Of a stretch of DNA of 64,000 bases, positions 45,801 through 52,935 are shown in pieces. Origin of the DNA: Saprospiraceae bacterium (GTDB lineage: Bacteria > Bacteroidota > Bacteroidia > Chitinophagales > Saprospiraceae); assembly GCA_029251525.1 (NCBI GenBank), contig JAQXDE010000054.1, forward strand, positions 1 to 64,000, written 5' to 3'. The notes under the pieces were generated by a model. That model worked only from the letters and a program-made list of their open reading frames with translations. It was not told the origin of the DNA and ran no database searches. Every line of letters begins with the position of its first letter. The first letter of the stretch is position 1. The position numbers and the translations under genes are program-made.

Positions 45801-46195
45801 TTATTGAAGTTTTTCAAAAAATATATAAGCAAAACAATTTGAAATTCACCAAGAAAAGTCTGGGAGTTATCACACCTTATAGAGCTCAGATTGCTCAAAT
45901 TCGACAGTCCCTGCAAGAGAAAAATATTGAAACTACATCTTTAAGCATTGATACTGTTGAGAGGTACCAAGGAGGAGCAAGGGATATTATTATTCTTTCA
46001 CTCTGTACAAATTCTGTAAGTCAGTTGACTTCACTGATTTCAATTTCAGACGAAGGAGTAGATAGAAAGTTAAATGTCGCCCTAACGAGAGCTCGAAAAC
46101 ATTTAATCATCATTGGAAATACAAAAATACTGAAAACAAATTCTATTTATGCTTCACTTATTCAAAAGCATCAAATACCTATTTCCGAACACTAA
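42812..46195 (+). CDS. Dna2-like nuclease-helicase (PD-(D/E)XK nuclease plus SF1 helicase)
   Basis: This protein has 1,127 residues from the ATG at 42812. An N-terminal helical region leads to a PD-(D/E)XK nuclease with Asp355 (GRLDIF), Glu375 and Lys377 (VELKSGK) and a following QTLLYDLI helix. After a beta-rich linker comes a superfamily-1 (UPF1/Dna2-type) helicase. Its Walker A is GPPGTGKT (712-719), Walker B VIIDEASQ (Asp832-Glu833), motif III LIGDHKQLPAVV, motif V DTVERYQGGARDIIILSLC and motif VI NVALTRARKH (about 1089-1098). Nuclease-before-helicase order and the UPF1-like motifs match eukaryotic Dna2 and related bacterial proteins. The four cysteines that hold an Fe-S cluster in Dna2 are not evident. 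It is likely a DNA repair or end-processing enzyme; a defence role is possible but no defence partner is nearby. Confidence 0.85.
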   Translation: MKKQELARLFYQEISKINSNGSLIDLEKINKLCKLLNQLFIEVTRDEKMQFTTMFARISFASQKFSLEKQTQFYIHTFQRVAKKINLAPNNSSDHRKELVLGLKVVTDCVIAFFHEMPPQILAEQLPAKIDYKTSPVEVKSFKQAARIVAIDIDKKAEQIIARDEDDPTREVRIQYNIAERNQNFNASIQLIEDAFKFPLTINLLDVEIDKKGIYRPRGFVLEPDYLVDVSAIAECFKDFGTLPIYNLLKKYLPFTYSKHLMIGNIANFFLDELMTNSEVNFKETFPKVFQLNPLAFATFENSVLREIMQSSQKHFLNLKQMVLTGFEKNDIISKDCFLEPTFYSQKHGLQGRLDIFYKKDNTDESEKNRSAIVELKSGKTFKPNKYGINHNHYVQTLLYDLIIKSVFGKKIQPANFILYSGIDINHLKFAPQSSTQQMEALNIRNQILSFEYHLSNIRGNLIDNPLIFSRLSSARYPKLTGFLAKDIQLFEKVFLGMSHLEKKYFNAFSGFIAREHLLAKTGIQGIERLNGLASLWLKDFKEKEESFEIVSFLKIKENHSEEEIPLIIFKKTEQTNPLANFRKGDITVLYPFQNEKDTVLNNQIFKCTIVEITKEEVHVKLRSRQFNTVIFEQDFHWNLEHDMLDSSFNGMYRSLFQFAQFPSFKKELLLTTSPPQLPEELEIKFPKELTEEQKIIFRQAISAKDYFLLWGPPGTGKTSMMLKNIVSYLLNDTDENILLLAYTNRAVDEICEAIVSIDKYAKNEYLRLGSAHSCGIDYQDQLFNSKISNISNRKELREIINKHRIFVSTVAGIAGKQEILQLKTFDRVIIDEASQIPEPMLVGLLPHFKRFLLIGDHKQLPAVVVQSQIASKVEDEDLINIGLKNLRDSLFERLYKRCKKNNWNWAFARLSHQGRMHQDIMNFPSQEFYDGYLKILPDDLNNEYQTTSIEYQLDETANSLEKVISRNRMVFLPSQPDLKSPTGKTNLHEATLTSEVIEVFQKIYKQNNLKFTKKSLGVITPYRAQIAQIRQSLQEKNIETTSLSIDTVERYQGGARDIIILSLCTNSVSQLTSLISISDEGVDRKLNVALTRARKHLIIIGNTKILKTNSIYASLIQKHQIPISEH

Positions 46196-46366
46196 CTTGT
46201 AACTGAAATGATCCTATTTTAAAATCTATTTCTTGCTTAATACTACCATTAAAATAAATTAAACTACCGTTTACTCATTTTGGGGTTTTCAGACCAAAAA
46301 CTAACCTATATTACAACTACCATTTAAATTATCTTCCAAAAATTATACAGTAACACCCTTTACTTT

Positions 46367-46410
46367 AGACCGCTAAGTATTTACTCTTATCAGAATATAT
46401 AGCGGTCTTA
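46367..46410 (+). terminator. Probable terminator of the Dna2-like gene
   Basis: AGACCGCTA (46367-46375) pairs exactly with TAGCGGTCT (46400-46408), followed by TATTTTCC. It is 170 nt beyond the stop, so it may alternatively end a short unannotated RNA. Confidence 0.65.
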
Positions 46411-46564
46411 TTTTCCTAAACAATAAGCACATTCAAGAACTAAAATCGTTACCTGAATATAATTTTATACTTTCAGATGCACCAAATATAATTTCTTTTA
46501 CATAGCCTTTGGATAATTTCCGAGGTTTTTTACTCCTTGCTCAGTTACACTATTTCAAAAATCA

Positions 46565-46598
46565 AAAGAATTGCCTCTTTTACAGAGGCGATTCTTTA
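46565..46598 (-). terminator. Terminator after queE
   Basis: AAAGAATTGCCTC pairs with GAGGCGATTCTTT (one G-U pair) right after the queE stop on the minus strand, with T residues following in that direction. Confidence 0.8.
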
Positions 46599-46600
46599 TT

Positions 46601-47236
46601 TTATGGAATATTAATCATTTTATGAGTCTGCAAACTCAACCGCCATTTTGGGTTTTGTAGGCAAAATTTGATGGCCAATTGAATATTTTTTTCCGTATTA
46701 GGTCCATCCATTGGCTGTAGGTAAAAGTGTTCGTAATCTAAATTCTCAAATAACTCTGGTTCTGCTCCCAATTGAGGAAAAACTAATTTCAATTCATTTC
46801 CTTTTCTCAAAACTAAATCAGCACCTGTTTTTGGACTCATGCAAATCCAATCAACTCCTTTTGGAGAAAGTTGAGTTCCATTCGTTTCAATAGCCACCTC
46901 AATTCCTTTTTCATGAAATGCTTTGACCATTTTCTCATCTAACTGAAGTAACGGCTCCCCACCAGTGCAAACAACATAAGGAGTCCCCTGATTCATTCCT
47001 GCCTCCCATTGCTCTGCTACTTTTTCAGCCAATTCTTTGGCTGAAAATTTCCCTCCATTCAGTCCATCAGTACCTCTAAAATCAGTATCACAAAATTGAC
47101 AGATCGCTTTACTTCGATCCTTTTCTCTCCCACTCCACAAATTACAACCTGAAAACCTGCAGAATACGGCTGGCCTTCCTGTATGGGCACCTTCTCCTTG
47201 CAAGGTGTAGTATATTTCTTTTACTTTGTATTTCAT
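46601..47236 (-). CDS. queE: 7-carboxy-7-deazaguanine synthase QueE
   Basis: The ATG at 47236 gives MKYKVKEIYYTLQGEGAHTG, the canonical QueE start; an in-frame GTG at 47278 is rejected. The 211-residue radical-SAM enzyme has the variant cluster motif CX14CX2C (CNLWSGREKDRSKAICQFC), typical of one QueE subgroup, and VCTGGEPLLQLD and ETNGTQ for SAM and substrate. It converts 6-carboxytetrahydropterin to 7-carboxy-7-deazaguanine in the queuosine/7-deazaguanine pathway, needing Mg2+ and SAM. It is the last of three closely spaced genes (methyltransferase, RidA-like, queE). The other pathway genes (queD, queC, queF) are not in the window. Confidence 0.94.
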   Translation of the reverse strand: MKYKVKEIYYTLQGEGAHTGRPAVFCRFSGCNLWSGREKDRSKAICQFCDTDFRGTDGLNGGKFSAKELAEKVAEQWEAGMNQGTPYVVCTGGEPLLQLDEKMVKAFHEKGIEVAIETNGTQLSPKGVDWICMSPKTGADLVLRKGNELKLVFPQLGAEPELFENLDYEHFYLQPMDGPNTEKNIQLAIKFCLQNPKWRLSLQTHKMINIP

Positions 47237-47282
47237 TTTTTCATTGTCACATGATAGTTGCCTTCTAATATAGGACACTACG

Positions 47283-47669
47283 TTATTTACTAATTATTGC
47301 TGATACCTCAATTTCAATTAATATTTTTTCATCAATAAACCTACTAACTTCGAGCATCGTTGAAACGGGCTTAATTTCCCTAAAAAAGTCTCCATGTGCC
47401 CGACCAATTTCCTCCCAATCATCCATGTTCGTCACAAACATCCTAGTACGAACCACATCTCTCATTGTGGCACCTGCTAGAATTAACGACTCTTGTATTT
47501 TTTTAAAAATAAATACTGTTTGCTCATATGGATTTCCAATTCCAACTATTTTATCTCCATTTACGGCAGTTGTTCCAGCTACTTCAATGATATTTCCAAC
47601 TCGAACAGCTCGAGAGTAACCGACGATATCTTCCCATTTCGTATTCGAGGAAATATTTTTTCTGTTCAT
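47283..47669 (-). CDS. RidA/YjgF family protein
   Basis: This 128-residue Rid-superfamily protein has YSRAVRVGNIIEVAGTTAVNG (in pieces), RTRMFVTNMDDWEEIG and EVSRFIDEKILIEIEVSAI. The Arg in EVSR lies where the substrate-carboxylate-binding Arg of RidA is found, so enamine/imine deaminase activity is plausible. The overall sequence resembles the Rid4-7-like branches more than archetypal RidA. It is 46 nt upstream of queE and 7 nt downstream of the methyltransferase gene, hence one transcript. Confidence 0.9.
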   Translation of the reverse strand: MNRKNISSNTKWEDIVGYSRAVRVGNIIEVAGTTAVNGDKIVGIGNPYEQTVFIFKKIQESLILAGATMRDVVRTRMFVTNMDDWEEIGRAHGDFFREIKPVSTMLEVSRFIDEKILIEIEVSAIISK

Positions 47670-47676
47670 AATTTTT

Positions 47677-48312
47677 TTATTTAGTAAAAATCAAAATATA
47701 GTAATTAAAGAAAAAATCTTCTCTATACAAAATTGATTGTTCCAATTTACAACCACGATCTATTATCATTCTTTGATATTCTTCTAAATTAAATTGATGG
47801 GGATGCAAAATATCACCGGGCAACACTCTAAATATTTTTTTGAAAAAAGTGAAATTGTGTGCGTCAATAGATACGATCATCGTCCCACCATCTTCCGTAA
47901 AATCAACTAATTTATCAAAGCATAAGTCCAAATCTGCGACATGATTAATTGCATTAAGACAAAATACCTTTTTGTATCTCTCATTTGGAGAAAAAGTTTC
48001 CAATGGTTCATTAAAAAATCGAACATTTGGATATTGGCTTTTGGAAAAATGATCTAGCTTTTTCTCATAATCATCTAACAATGGATCCATTGCATCAGTT
48101 TGAAATTCTTCTAGAACCATAAAAATACCTGCTGGTCCACAACCTGCATCTAATACTTTTTCACCTCTTAGAATAGTTAAATTCAATCTGGATAAAAGTG
48201 TTTTCCAATACTTTCTTTTCCAAATTAGGTAATCGGCTTTAGGTCTTTTTTTTAAATAATTTTGCCACCAACGAATTTCTGCAGCTTGAGCTATTTTCCA
48301 ACGTAAACTCAT
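47677..48312 (-). CDS. Class I SAM-dependent methyltransferase
   Basis: This 211-residue protein has a Rossmann-fold methyltransferase core: motif I VLDAGCGPAGIFMVL (about 53-67), an acidic residue after the second strand (AMDPLLDDYE), FCLNAINHVADL as motif IV and GGTMIVSIDAHN as post-motif. An N-terminal Trp/Lys-rich helix (IRWWQNYLKKRP) precedes it. The substrate is unknown. It is the first gene of the operon with the RidA-like gene and queE. A minus-strand promoter is likely at 48330-48361. Confidence 0.85.
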   Translation of the reverse strand: MSLRWKIAQAAEIRWWQNYLKKRPKADYLIWKRKYWKTLLSRLNLTILRGEKVLDAGCGPAGIFMVLEEFQTDAMDPLLDDYEKKLDHFSKSQYPNVRFFNEPLETFSPNERYKKVFCLNAINHVADLDLCFDKLVDFTEDGGTMIVSIDAHNFTFFKKIFRVLPGDILHPHQFNLEEYQRMIIDRGCKLEQSILYREDFFFNYYILIFTK

Positions 48313-48329
48313 ATTTTATTTTTATAAAA

Positions 48330-48361
48330 CAAAGGTATCGAATTTAATGTTTCTAGTTCAA
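48330..48361 (-). promoter_or_regulatory. Promoter of the methyltransferase-RidA-queE operon
   Basis: The minus strand reads TTG (48361-48359) then TACCTTTG (48337-48330) with a 21-nt spacer, slightly longer than the consensus 19. The ATG is 17 nt downstream. Confidence 0.55.
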
Positions 48362-48490
48362 TCTTCTTTGTTTAGAGTTTTCATTAATATTGTATTTGAT
48401 GTTATGGAACAAACTAATTCCTCAAAACATTTAAGTTTTTCAGTCACCTAAAATACAAAATTTAAAAAATCCCGCTACAAAAAATTATTT

Positions 48491-49540
48491 ATGTTATTTG
48501 CAGAAGGAACGAAAGTACGATTTAAAAATACCGGCGATGAAGGAATAATCATCGCTATTTTGGATAGGGAAATGGTCAATGTTGAGTTGGACGATGATGG
48601 TATGATTATCCCTGCTTTTATCGAAAACTTGGAGCGAATGGAAGATATTCCAAAGCCAAATAAGAACCCAATAAAAGCTAAATTTGTAGAATCTAAAAAA
48701 GTTACAAAACCTCTAACACCTCCGCTTCAAGATAACGACTCACAATATCATATTTTAAAAAGCTTGGGTATTCAAGTAGCCTTTGATCCTAAAATCCAAT
48801 CCGATGGAACCACTTCGAGTTATGACATTTACTTGATCAATGATACTCGATATGATGCACTTTTTACATTTACGATTGATATTATTGGGGAAACACCAAA
48901 GACAACCAATGGGAAAATCACTAGTGTTTCACATATAAACATAGGTGAGATGAAATTTAGTCAACTCAATGAGGCTCCTATTATAGAATTAGACATTTGG
49001 CAATTAACAACTGTTGGCACTGGGTATAAATTATCTAAAAAATTAAAAATAAAACCAAAACAGTTTTTTAAAAATATAAAGACTGCTCCTCTATTGAACC
49101 GACAAGTTCATTGGTATCAGTTGTTTGAAAATTTTGACAAAGAAAAAAAACCAAAAGGTATAGATCTTAAAACGTATACTCAGCGGAATGCTACAAAACC
49201 TAAAAAATCATCTTCCAATTACCGAATAGTAAGTGGAAGTGACCCCATGGAATTAGCACATTTTGAAAATGAAATTGATCTTCATATTGAGAACCTAGTA
49301 AATGATGATAAGAGAAGAACCAATGCTGATATTTTAAGAATTCAACTCACGCATTTCAATCATTTTTTGGAAAAAGCGATTCGATTAGGAGTTAGAAGTA
49401 CCTTTGTGATACATGGTCTTGGAAAGGGAAAATTGAAAAATGAAATCGCCACCCGACTGATTAATCATCCTGAAGTGAAAACCTTCAAAAATGAATATCA
49501 TCCAAAATATGGGTTTGGAGCGACTGAAATTATATTTTGA
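48491..49540 (+). CDS. Smr-domain protein with DUF2027 region
   Basis: This 349-residue protein opens with a KOW/SH3-like barrel (GTKVRFKNTGDEGIIIAILD, about 6-25, in pieces). A DUF2027-type beta domain covers about 80-200, and the protein ends in a Smr (MutS2-related) domain at about 270-349. In that domain EIDLHIENL, THFNHFLEKAIRLG and the signature FVIHGLGKGKLKNEI are visible. Smr domains nick or bind DNA or RNA, for example at stalled ribosomes; this DUF2027-Smr combination is common in Bacteroidota but its substrate is not established. It ends at a hairpin shared with the convergent small gene. Confidence 0.88.
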   Translation: MLFAEGTKVRFKNTGDEGIIIAILDREMVNVELDDDGMIIPAFIENLERMEDIPKPNKNPIKAKFVESKKVTKPLTPPLQDNDSQYHILKSLGIQVAFDPKIQSDGTTSSYDIYLINDTRYDALFTFTIDIIGETPKTTNGKITSVSHINIGEMKFSQLNEAPIIELDIWQLTTVGTGYKLSKKLKIKPKQFFKNIKTAPLLNRQVHWYQLFENFDKEKKPKGIDLKTYTQRNATKPKKSSSNYRIVSGSDPMELAHFENEIDLHIENLVNDDKRRTNADILRIQLTHFNHFLEKAIRLGVRSTFVIHGLGKGKLKNEIATRLINHPEVKTFKNEYHPKYGFGATEIIF

Positions 49541-49593
49541 GAAGAATCAGGAATTCACTGATTTAGTTGACTTTCCTCCAAGATACTTTTAAA

Positions 49594-49633
49594 TAAAAAT
49601 GACCAACTTGAAAAAACAAGTTGATCATTTTTA
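49594..49633. terminator. Bidirectional terminator
   Basis: TAAAAATGACCAACTTG pairs with CAAGTTGATCATTTTTA around AAAAAA, between the convergent Smr gene and the small membrane-protein gene. Confidence 0.9.
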
Positions 49634-49655
49634 TTTTGTCCAATTTGGGTATTAA

Positions 49656-49868
49656 TCATTTCACTTCTGGGAGGTCAGGCATTTTACATTCCTCATCCGC
49701 TTTTTTTCCACAAACTGTACAATCGCCAATTTGATTTTTCAACATAGGATTATTCGTTGCACAAGTACCTCTAAATTCATTTCCAGTTACAATATGACGG
49801 ATATTTATTAGGGCAAAACAAATTCCAAATGTTACGAACACAATGGTTAAAATATATAGGAATTCCAT
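49656..49868 (-). CDS. Small cysteine-rich single-pass membrane protein (NqrM/DUF539-like)
   Basis: From the ATG at 49868 the protein has 70 residues: one N-terminal membrane helix (MEFLYILTIVFVTFGICFAL) followed by INIRHIVTGNEFRGTCATNN, CTVCGKKADEEC and an acidic tail. The helix plus GTCA...CxxCGK...C layout resembles the NqrM (DUF539) family, which is needed for metal insertion into the Na+-translocating NADH:quinone reductase, and the related 'membrane or secreted protein' of Bacteroidota. NqrM identity is tentative, since no nqr genes are nearby. A minus-strand -7 element supports this start rather than one at 49928. Confidence 0.7.
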   Translation of the reverse strand: MEFLYILTIVFVTFGICFALINIRHIVTGNEFRGTCATNNPMLKNQIGDCTVCGKKADEECKMPDLPEVK

Positions 49869-49905
49869 TTTTGAATATTTTAAAAGTGATAATTTAAATT
49901 TGTTA

Positions 49906-49933
49906 CAAAGGTAATAGTTTTTAGGCAAAACAA
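49906..49933 (-). promoter_or_regulatory. Promoter of the small cysteine-rich membrane protein
   Basis: The minus strand reads TTG (49933-49931) and TACCTTTG (49913-49906) with a 17-nt spacer. This places transcription downstream of the in-frame start at 49928 and supports the ATG at 49868. Confidence 0.5.
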
Positions 49934-49955
49934 TGATTTTATTCTTTTGTTCAGC

Positions 49956-49963
49956 TAACTTTG
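49956..49963 (+). promoter_or_regulatory. -7 element before mazG
   Basis: TAACTTTG matches TAnnTTTG, 27 nt before the ATG at 49991 and back-to-back with the minus-strand promoter. The annotated alternative start at 49961 would lie inside it and is rejected. Confidence 0.5.
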
Positions 49964-49990
49964 CAGTCCAATTTTAAATATATAATTATC

Positions 49991-50752
49991 ATGGATAAAA
50001 AATTAGAAGCATTCGCCCGTCTCCTCAAAATTATGGATGAACTTCGAGAAAAATGCCCTTGGGATCAAAAACAAACGTTCCAATCTTTACGGAATTTGAC
50101 TATCGAAGAAACATATGAATTAGCGGACGCAATCCTCATAGAAGACCTTGACGAAATCAAAGAAGAAATAGGTGACATTATGTTGCATATGGTTTTTTAT
50201 GCAAAAATTGCTGAAGAAAAAAAAGCATTTAATATTGCGGATGCGATCAATAGTTGCTGTGATAAGTTAATTCATCGCCATCCTCATATTTATGGTGATG
50301 TAAAAGTAAATGGGGAGGAAGATGTGATAAAAAATTGGGAACAACTCAAATTGGCAGAAGGAAAAAAATCTGTTTTGCAAGGTGTTCCAAAATCTTTACC
50401 CGCCATGATTAAAGCTTATCGCATGCAAGAAAAAACTGCACAAGTTGGTTTTGAATGGGAGAATTCTGCTCAGGTTTGGGAAAAAGTGGAGGAAGAAATG
50501 GCCGAAATGAAAGAGACTTTGGACAAAGATTTATCGCAAGAGAGAAAGGAAGAAGAATTTGGGGATGTGATTTTTTCAATGATCAATTATGCTCGATTTA
50601 AAGGGATAGATCCGGAGACTGCATTAGAAAGAATTAATTTAAAATTTAAAAATCGGTTTGAATATATTGAAAAAAATGCGGAAAAAGATTTAAATGAAAT
50701 GACTTTGGAGGAAATGGATAAATTATGGAATGAGGCAAAAGGAAATAAATAG
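49991..50752 (+). CDS. mazG: Nucleoside triphosphate pyrophosphohydrolase MazG
   Basis: The ATG at 49991 gives MDKKLEAFARLLKIMDELRE and 253 residues. Two all-alpha MazG repeats are visible, each with an EExxE/D-type metal site: EETYELADAI and EIKEEIGDIMLHMVFYAKIAEE in the first, EEEMAEMKETL and KEEEFGDVIFSMINYAR in the second. It keeps the CPWDQKQTFQSLRNLTIEET start typical of the housekeeping enzyme. MazG hydrolyses NTPs and dNTPs to monophosphates, and in E. coli affects ppGpp levels. It is a single-gene unit, convergent with the propeller protein gene. Confidence 0.94.
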   Translation: MDKKLEAFARLLKIMDELREKCPWDQKQTFQSLRNLTIEETYELADAILIEDLDEIKEEIGDIMLHMVFYAKIAEEKKAFNIADAINSCCDKLIHRHPHIYGDVKVNGEEDVIKNWEQLKLAEGKKSVLQGVPKSLPAMIKAYRMQEKTAQVGFEWENSAQVWEKVEEEMAEMKETLDKDLSQERKEEEFGDVIFSMINYARFKGIDPETALERINLKFKNRFEYIEKNAEKDLNEMTLEEMDKLWNEAKGNK

Positions 50753-50823
50753 TTTTTGTTGCAGATTTGTGCCAACCATTATTTCATCTTTAAATTAGTT
50801 AGTACAAATTTGGTATAATGCAA

Positions 50824-52920
50824 TCAAATCTTCACAAACTTAATAATTTTAGTCTGCCCATCAATTTCGATTTTACAAAAATAAATACCTTGTGAAAAAT
50901 CAGCCATATCAAATACTTCTTGACAATTACCAATTTCCCTTTCCCCATCAAAAGGAATGAGCAAAAGTTGTCCCGTCACATTATAAACCTCTATTTTTAC
51001 ATTCCCACTTTTCTGCATCTCGAATTCTAAAGTTACTGTTGCCAAAGTTGGATTTGGATAAAGGTTAAATGCTTCTTTTTCATTTTTCAAATTTGTAATA
51101 GTTGTGGAAATATCAGCAGTGGTAGACACACCATTTCTCGTACTTATCCACATTGAACCATCCGTATCAAATTCAATTCCAGTTACATCATTATCTGCTA
51201 AACCATCTAAGGTAGAATATCGAGTAAAAACTTGGCTAGAGCTCAATTTAAATAATCCATTTTCAGATGCAACCCAAATATTTTGTTCTTCGTCTTCTAT
51301 AATTTCATTTATAACAAAATTATTGATTTCACCATTTTGATAAATAACATGACCACCGTTGGGAGTATATTTTTCTAACGATTGATTAGGTCCAAAATAA
51401 TCACCTTTCGCAATCCAAATATTTTCTTGGCTATCAATAAAAATTGTTTTGGCCAATTCTATTTTAAATAAATGTATTTCATTATTGGTATCAATATAAT
51501 AGATTCCCCACCGAGTACTAAAATAAACGTCACCATTTGGATGGATGGCAATTCCTGTAGTTTTATTGTTTAATGAATTTTGAAGAATTGTTGTGAAGTC
51601 AAAAAAATTAATATTTCCATTTGGAGATATCTTTATCACAAAGGAATTTTCAACAACTTGTGGAAGATAATTTCCAAGCCAAATATTTCCGCTCGCATCT
51701 TCATTTAAGGATAGTATAAAACGAAAAGTATCATCCTGAATAAAACTTGCTTCCCCAGAAGATATATCAATAATTGAAACCCCATTACAACTCGAACGAT
51801 GAGAAATAATTAATTCATCTTGAGAGGTTGCTAAAAGCGAATAACCCGGATCACAGAGCAACCCATCATTTTCTGTAAAAGTATTCCAACCTAAATTTTG
51901 TGAATATTTTGAAATTCCATTTTCAGTCCCCAACCAAACAGAGCCATCATTGGAAATATCTAAGCCTCGAACCATATTTCCTGCAAGATCAATTCCTGTT
52001 GATAATTTTTTATATTCATCTCCATCAAAGGAAATAATATCATTAACAGTTCCTAACAACACATTCCCATTCTCTTCGAATATGGTCGCAACCTGTTCAT
52101 CGAGGTTGAAATTTAAAAATGTACTATCCGAATTCATTCTTGAAAACCCAGTATCTGTACCTATCCATTTCGTATGATTACTATCAATGTAAAGTGATCT
52201 TGGATAACTTATCAATCCTGAAGTGACATCAAAAAGAGTTTGATTTCCAGCACTATCATAATGATAAAGACCACTTGGTGAAACTGCCCAGACTTCCTGG
52301 TTTTCATCAATTATCATCTCACTGATCCAACCAATTGATTCTGGTGATGGAGGTAAAAAAATAGTCCATTCTCCGCCAGGTGTATATTTTGCAATTTCTT
52401 TAAAAGTTCCGATATAGATATTATCAGCAGCATCAATCGTCATACAAGTTGGAGCAAAATATATACTTTCAGCTATCGTCGTCCAATTTCCTTGATTGTC
52501 TAATTTGGAAACAGCACTTTTACCATTATCACTTTTTGTAGCAAACCATTTATTCCCTTGGGAATCTATCACCACCGAATTCACATCATTAGTGAACAGA
52601 CCATTATCAGAATTGTAACTTATTATAACTCCCCCCTGTATTACAGAAACTCCTCTATTTGTTGCCAACCATTTATTTCCATCGGCGTCAATAGCAATCT
52701 CATTAATGTAGTTTGAGATCAATCCATCTTCGGTCGTCAATTTATAGTAGGCTTCTGTTTGTAAATTCCAATTCAATAGTCCCCCAGAAGTAGCAATCCA
52801 AAGAGTATTACCCTCTTTTTCTATATCTAAAATTTCTTTATTATTGGTGAATGTTTTCCAATCTTGAGCCGTAAGGTTTATTAGAGAAAAACAACATAAA
52901 ATAATCAAAATATTTTTCAT
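50824..52920 (-). CDS. Secreted beta-propeller protein with T9SS type-A sorting domain
   Basis: This 698-residue protein has a signal peptide ending in LTAQ. Repeated propeller units of the two-component-regulator type follow (LWIATSGGLLNW, KWLATNRGVSVI, VWLGTENGISKY, IWVASENGLFKL, MWISTRNGVSTT), covering about 30-600, enough for two seven-bladed propellers. The C-terminus (about 615-698) is a type-A sorting domain (FNLYPNPTLATVTLEF...GNVKIEVYNVTGQLL...FSQGIYFCKIEIDGQTKIIKFVKI), so it is exported by T9SS. No histidine kinase follows the propellers, unlike hybrid two-component sensors. It is the last gene of an operon with an ECF sigma factor and a TM-barrel protein (15-nt gap) and may be an extracellular partner or target of that pathway. 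Confidence 0.85.
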   Translation of the reverse strand: MKNILIILCCFSLINLTAQDWKTFTNNKEILDIEKEGNTLWIATSGGLLNWNLQTEAYYKLTTEDGLISNYINEIAIDADGNKWLATNRGVSVIQGGVIISYNSDNGLFTNDVNSVVIDSQGNKWFATKSDNGKSAVSKLDNQGNWTTIAESIYFAPTCMTIDAADNIYIGTFKEIAKYTPGGEWTIFLPPSPESIGWISEMIIDENQEVWAVSPSGLYHYDSAGNQTLFDVTSGLISYPRSLYIDSNHTKWIGTDTGFSRMNSDSTFLNFNLDEQVATIFEENGNVLLGTVNDIISFDGDEYKKLSTGIDLAGNMVRGLDISNDGSVWLGTENGISKYSQNLGWNTFTENDGLLCDPGYSLLATSQDELIISHRSSCNGVSIIDISSGEASFIQDDTFRFILSLNEDASGNIWLGNYLPQVVENSFVIKISPNGNINFFDFTTILQNSLNNKTTGIAIHPNGDVYFSTRWGIYYIDTNNEIHLFKIELAKTIFIDSQENIWIAKGDYFGPNQSLEKYTPNGGHVIYQNGEINNFVINEIIEDEEQNIWVASENGLFKLSSSQVFTRYSTLDGLADNDVTGIEFDTDGSMWISTRNGVSTTADISTTITNLKNEKEAFNLYPNPTLATVTLEFEMQKSGNVKIEVYNVTGQLLLIPFDGEREIGNCQEVFDMADFSQGIYFCKIEIDGQTKIIKFVKI

Positions 52921-52935
52921 GGTTTCGAATTTTAG

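Larger units (their letters stand above)
46196..46600. other. Intergenic region between convergent genes, two terminators
   Basis: This 405-nt gap holds two intrinsic hairpins (46367-46410 and 46565-46598) and otherwise AT-rich sequence without a coding frame or RNA gene that I can recognise. Confidence 0.5.
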
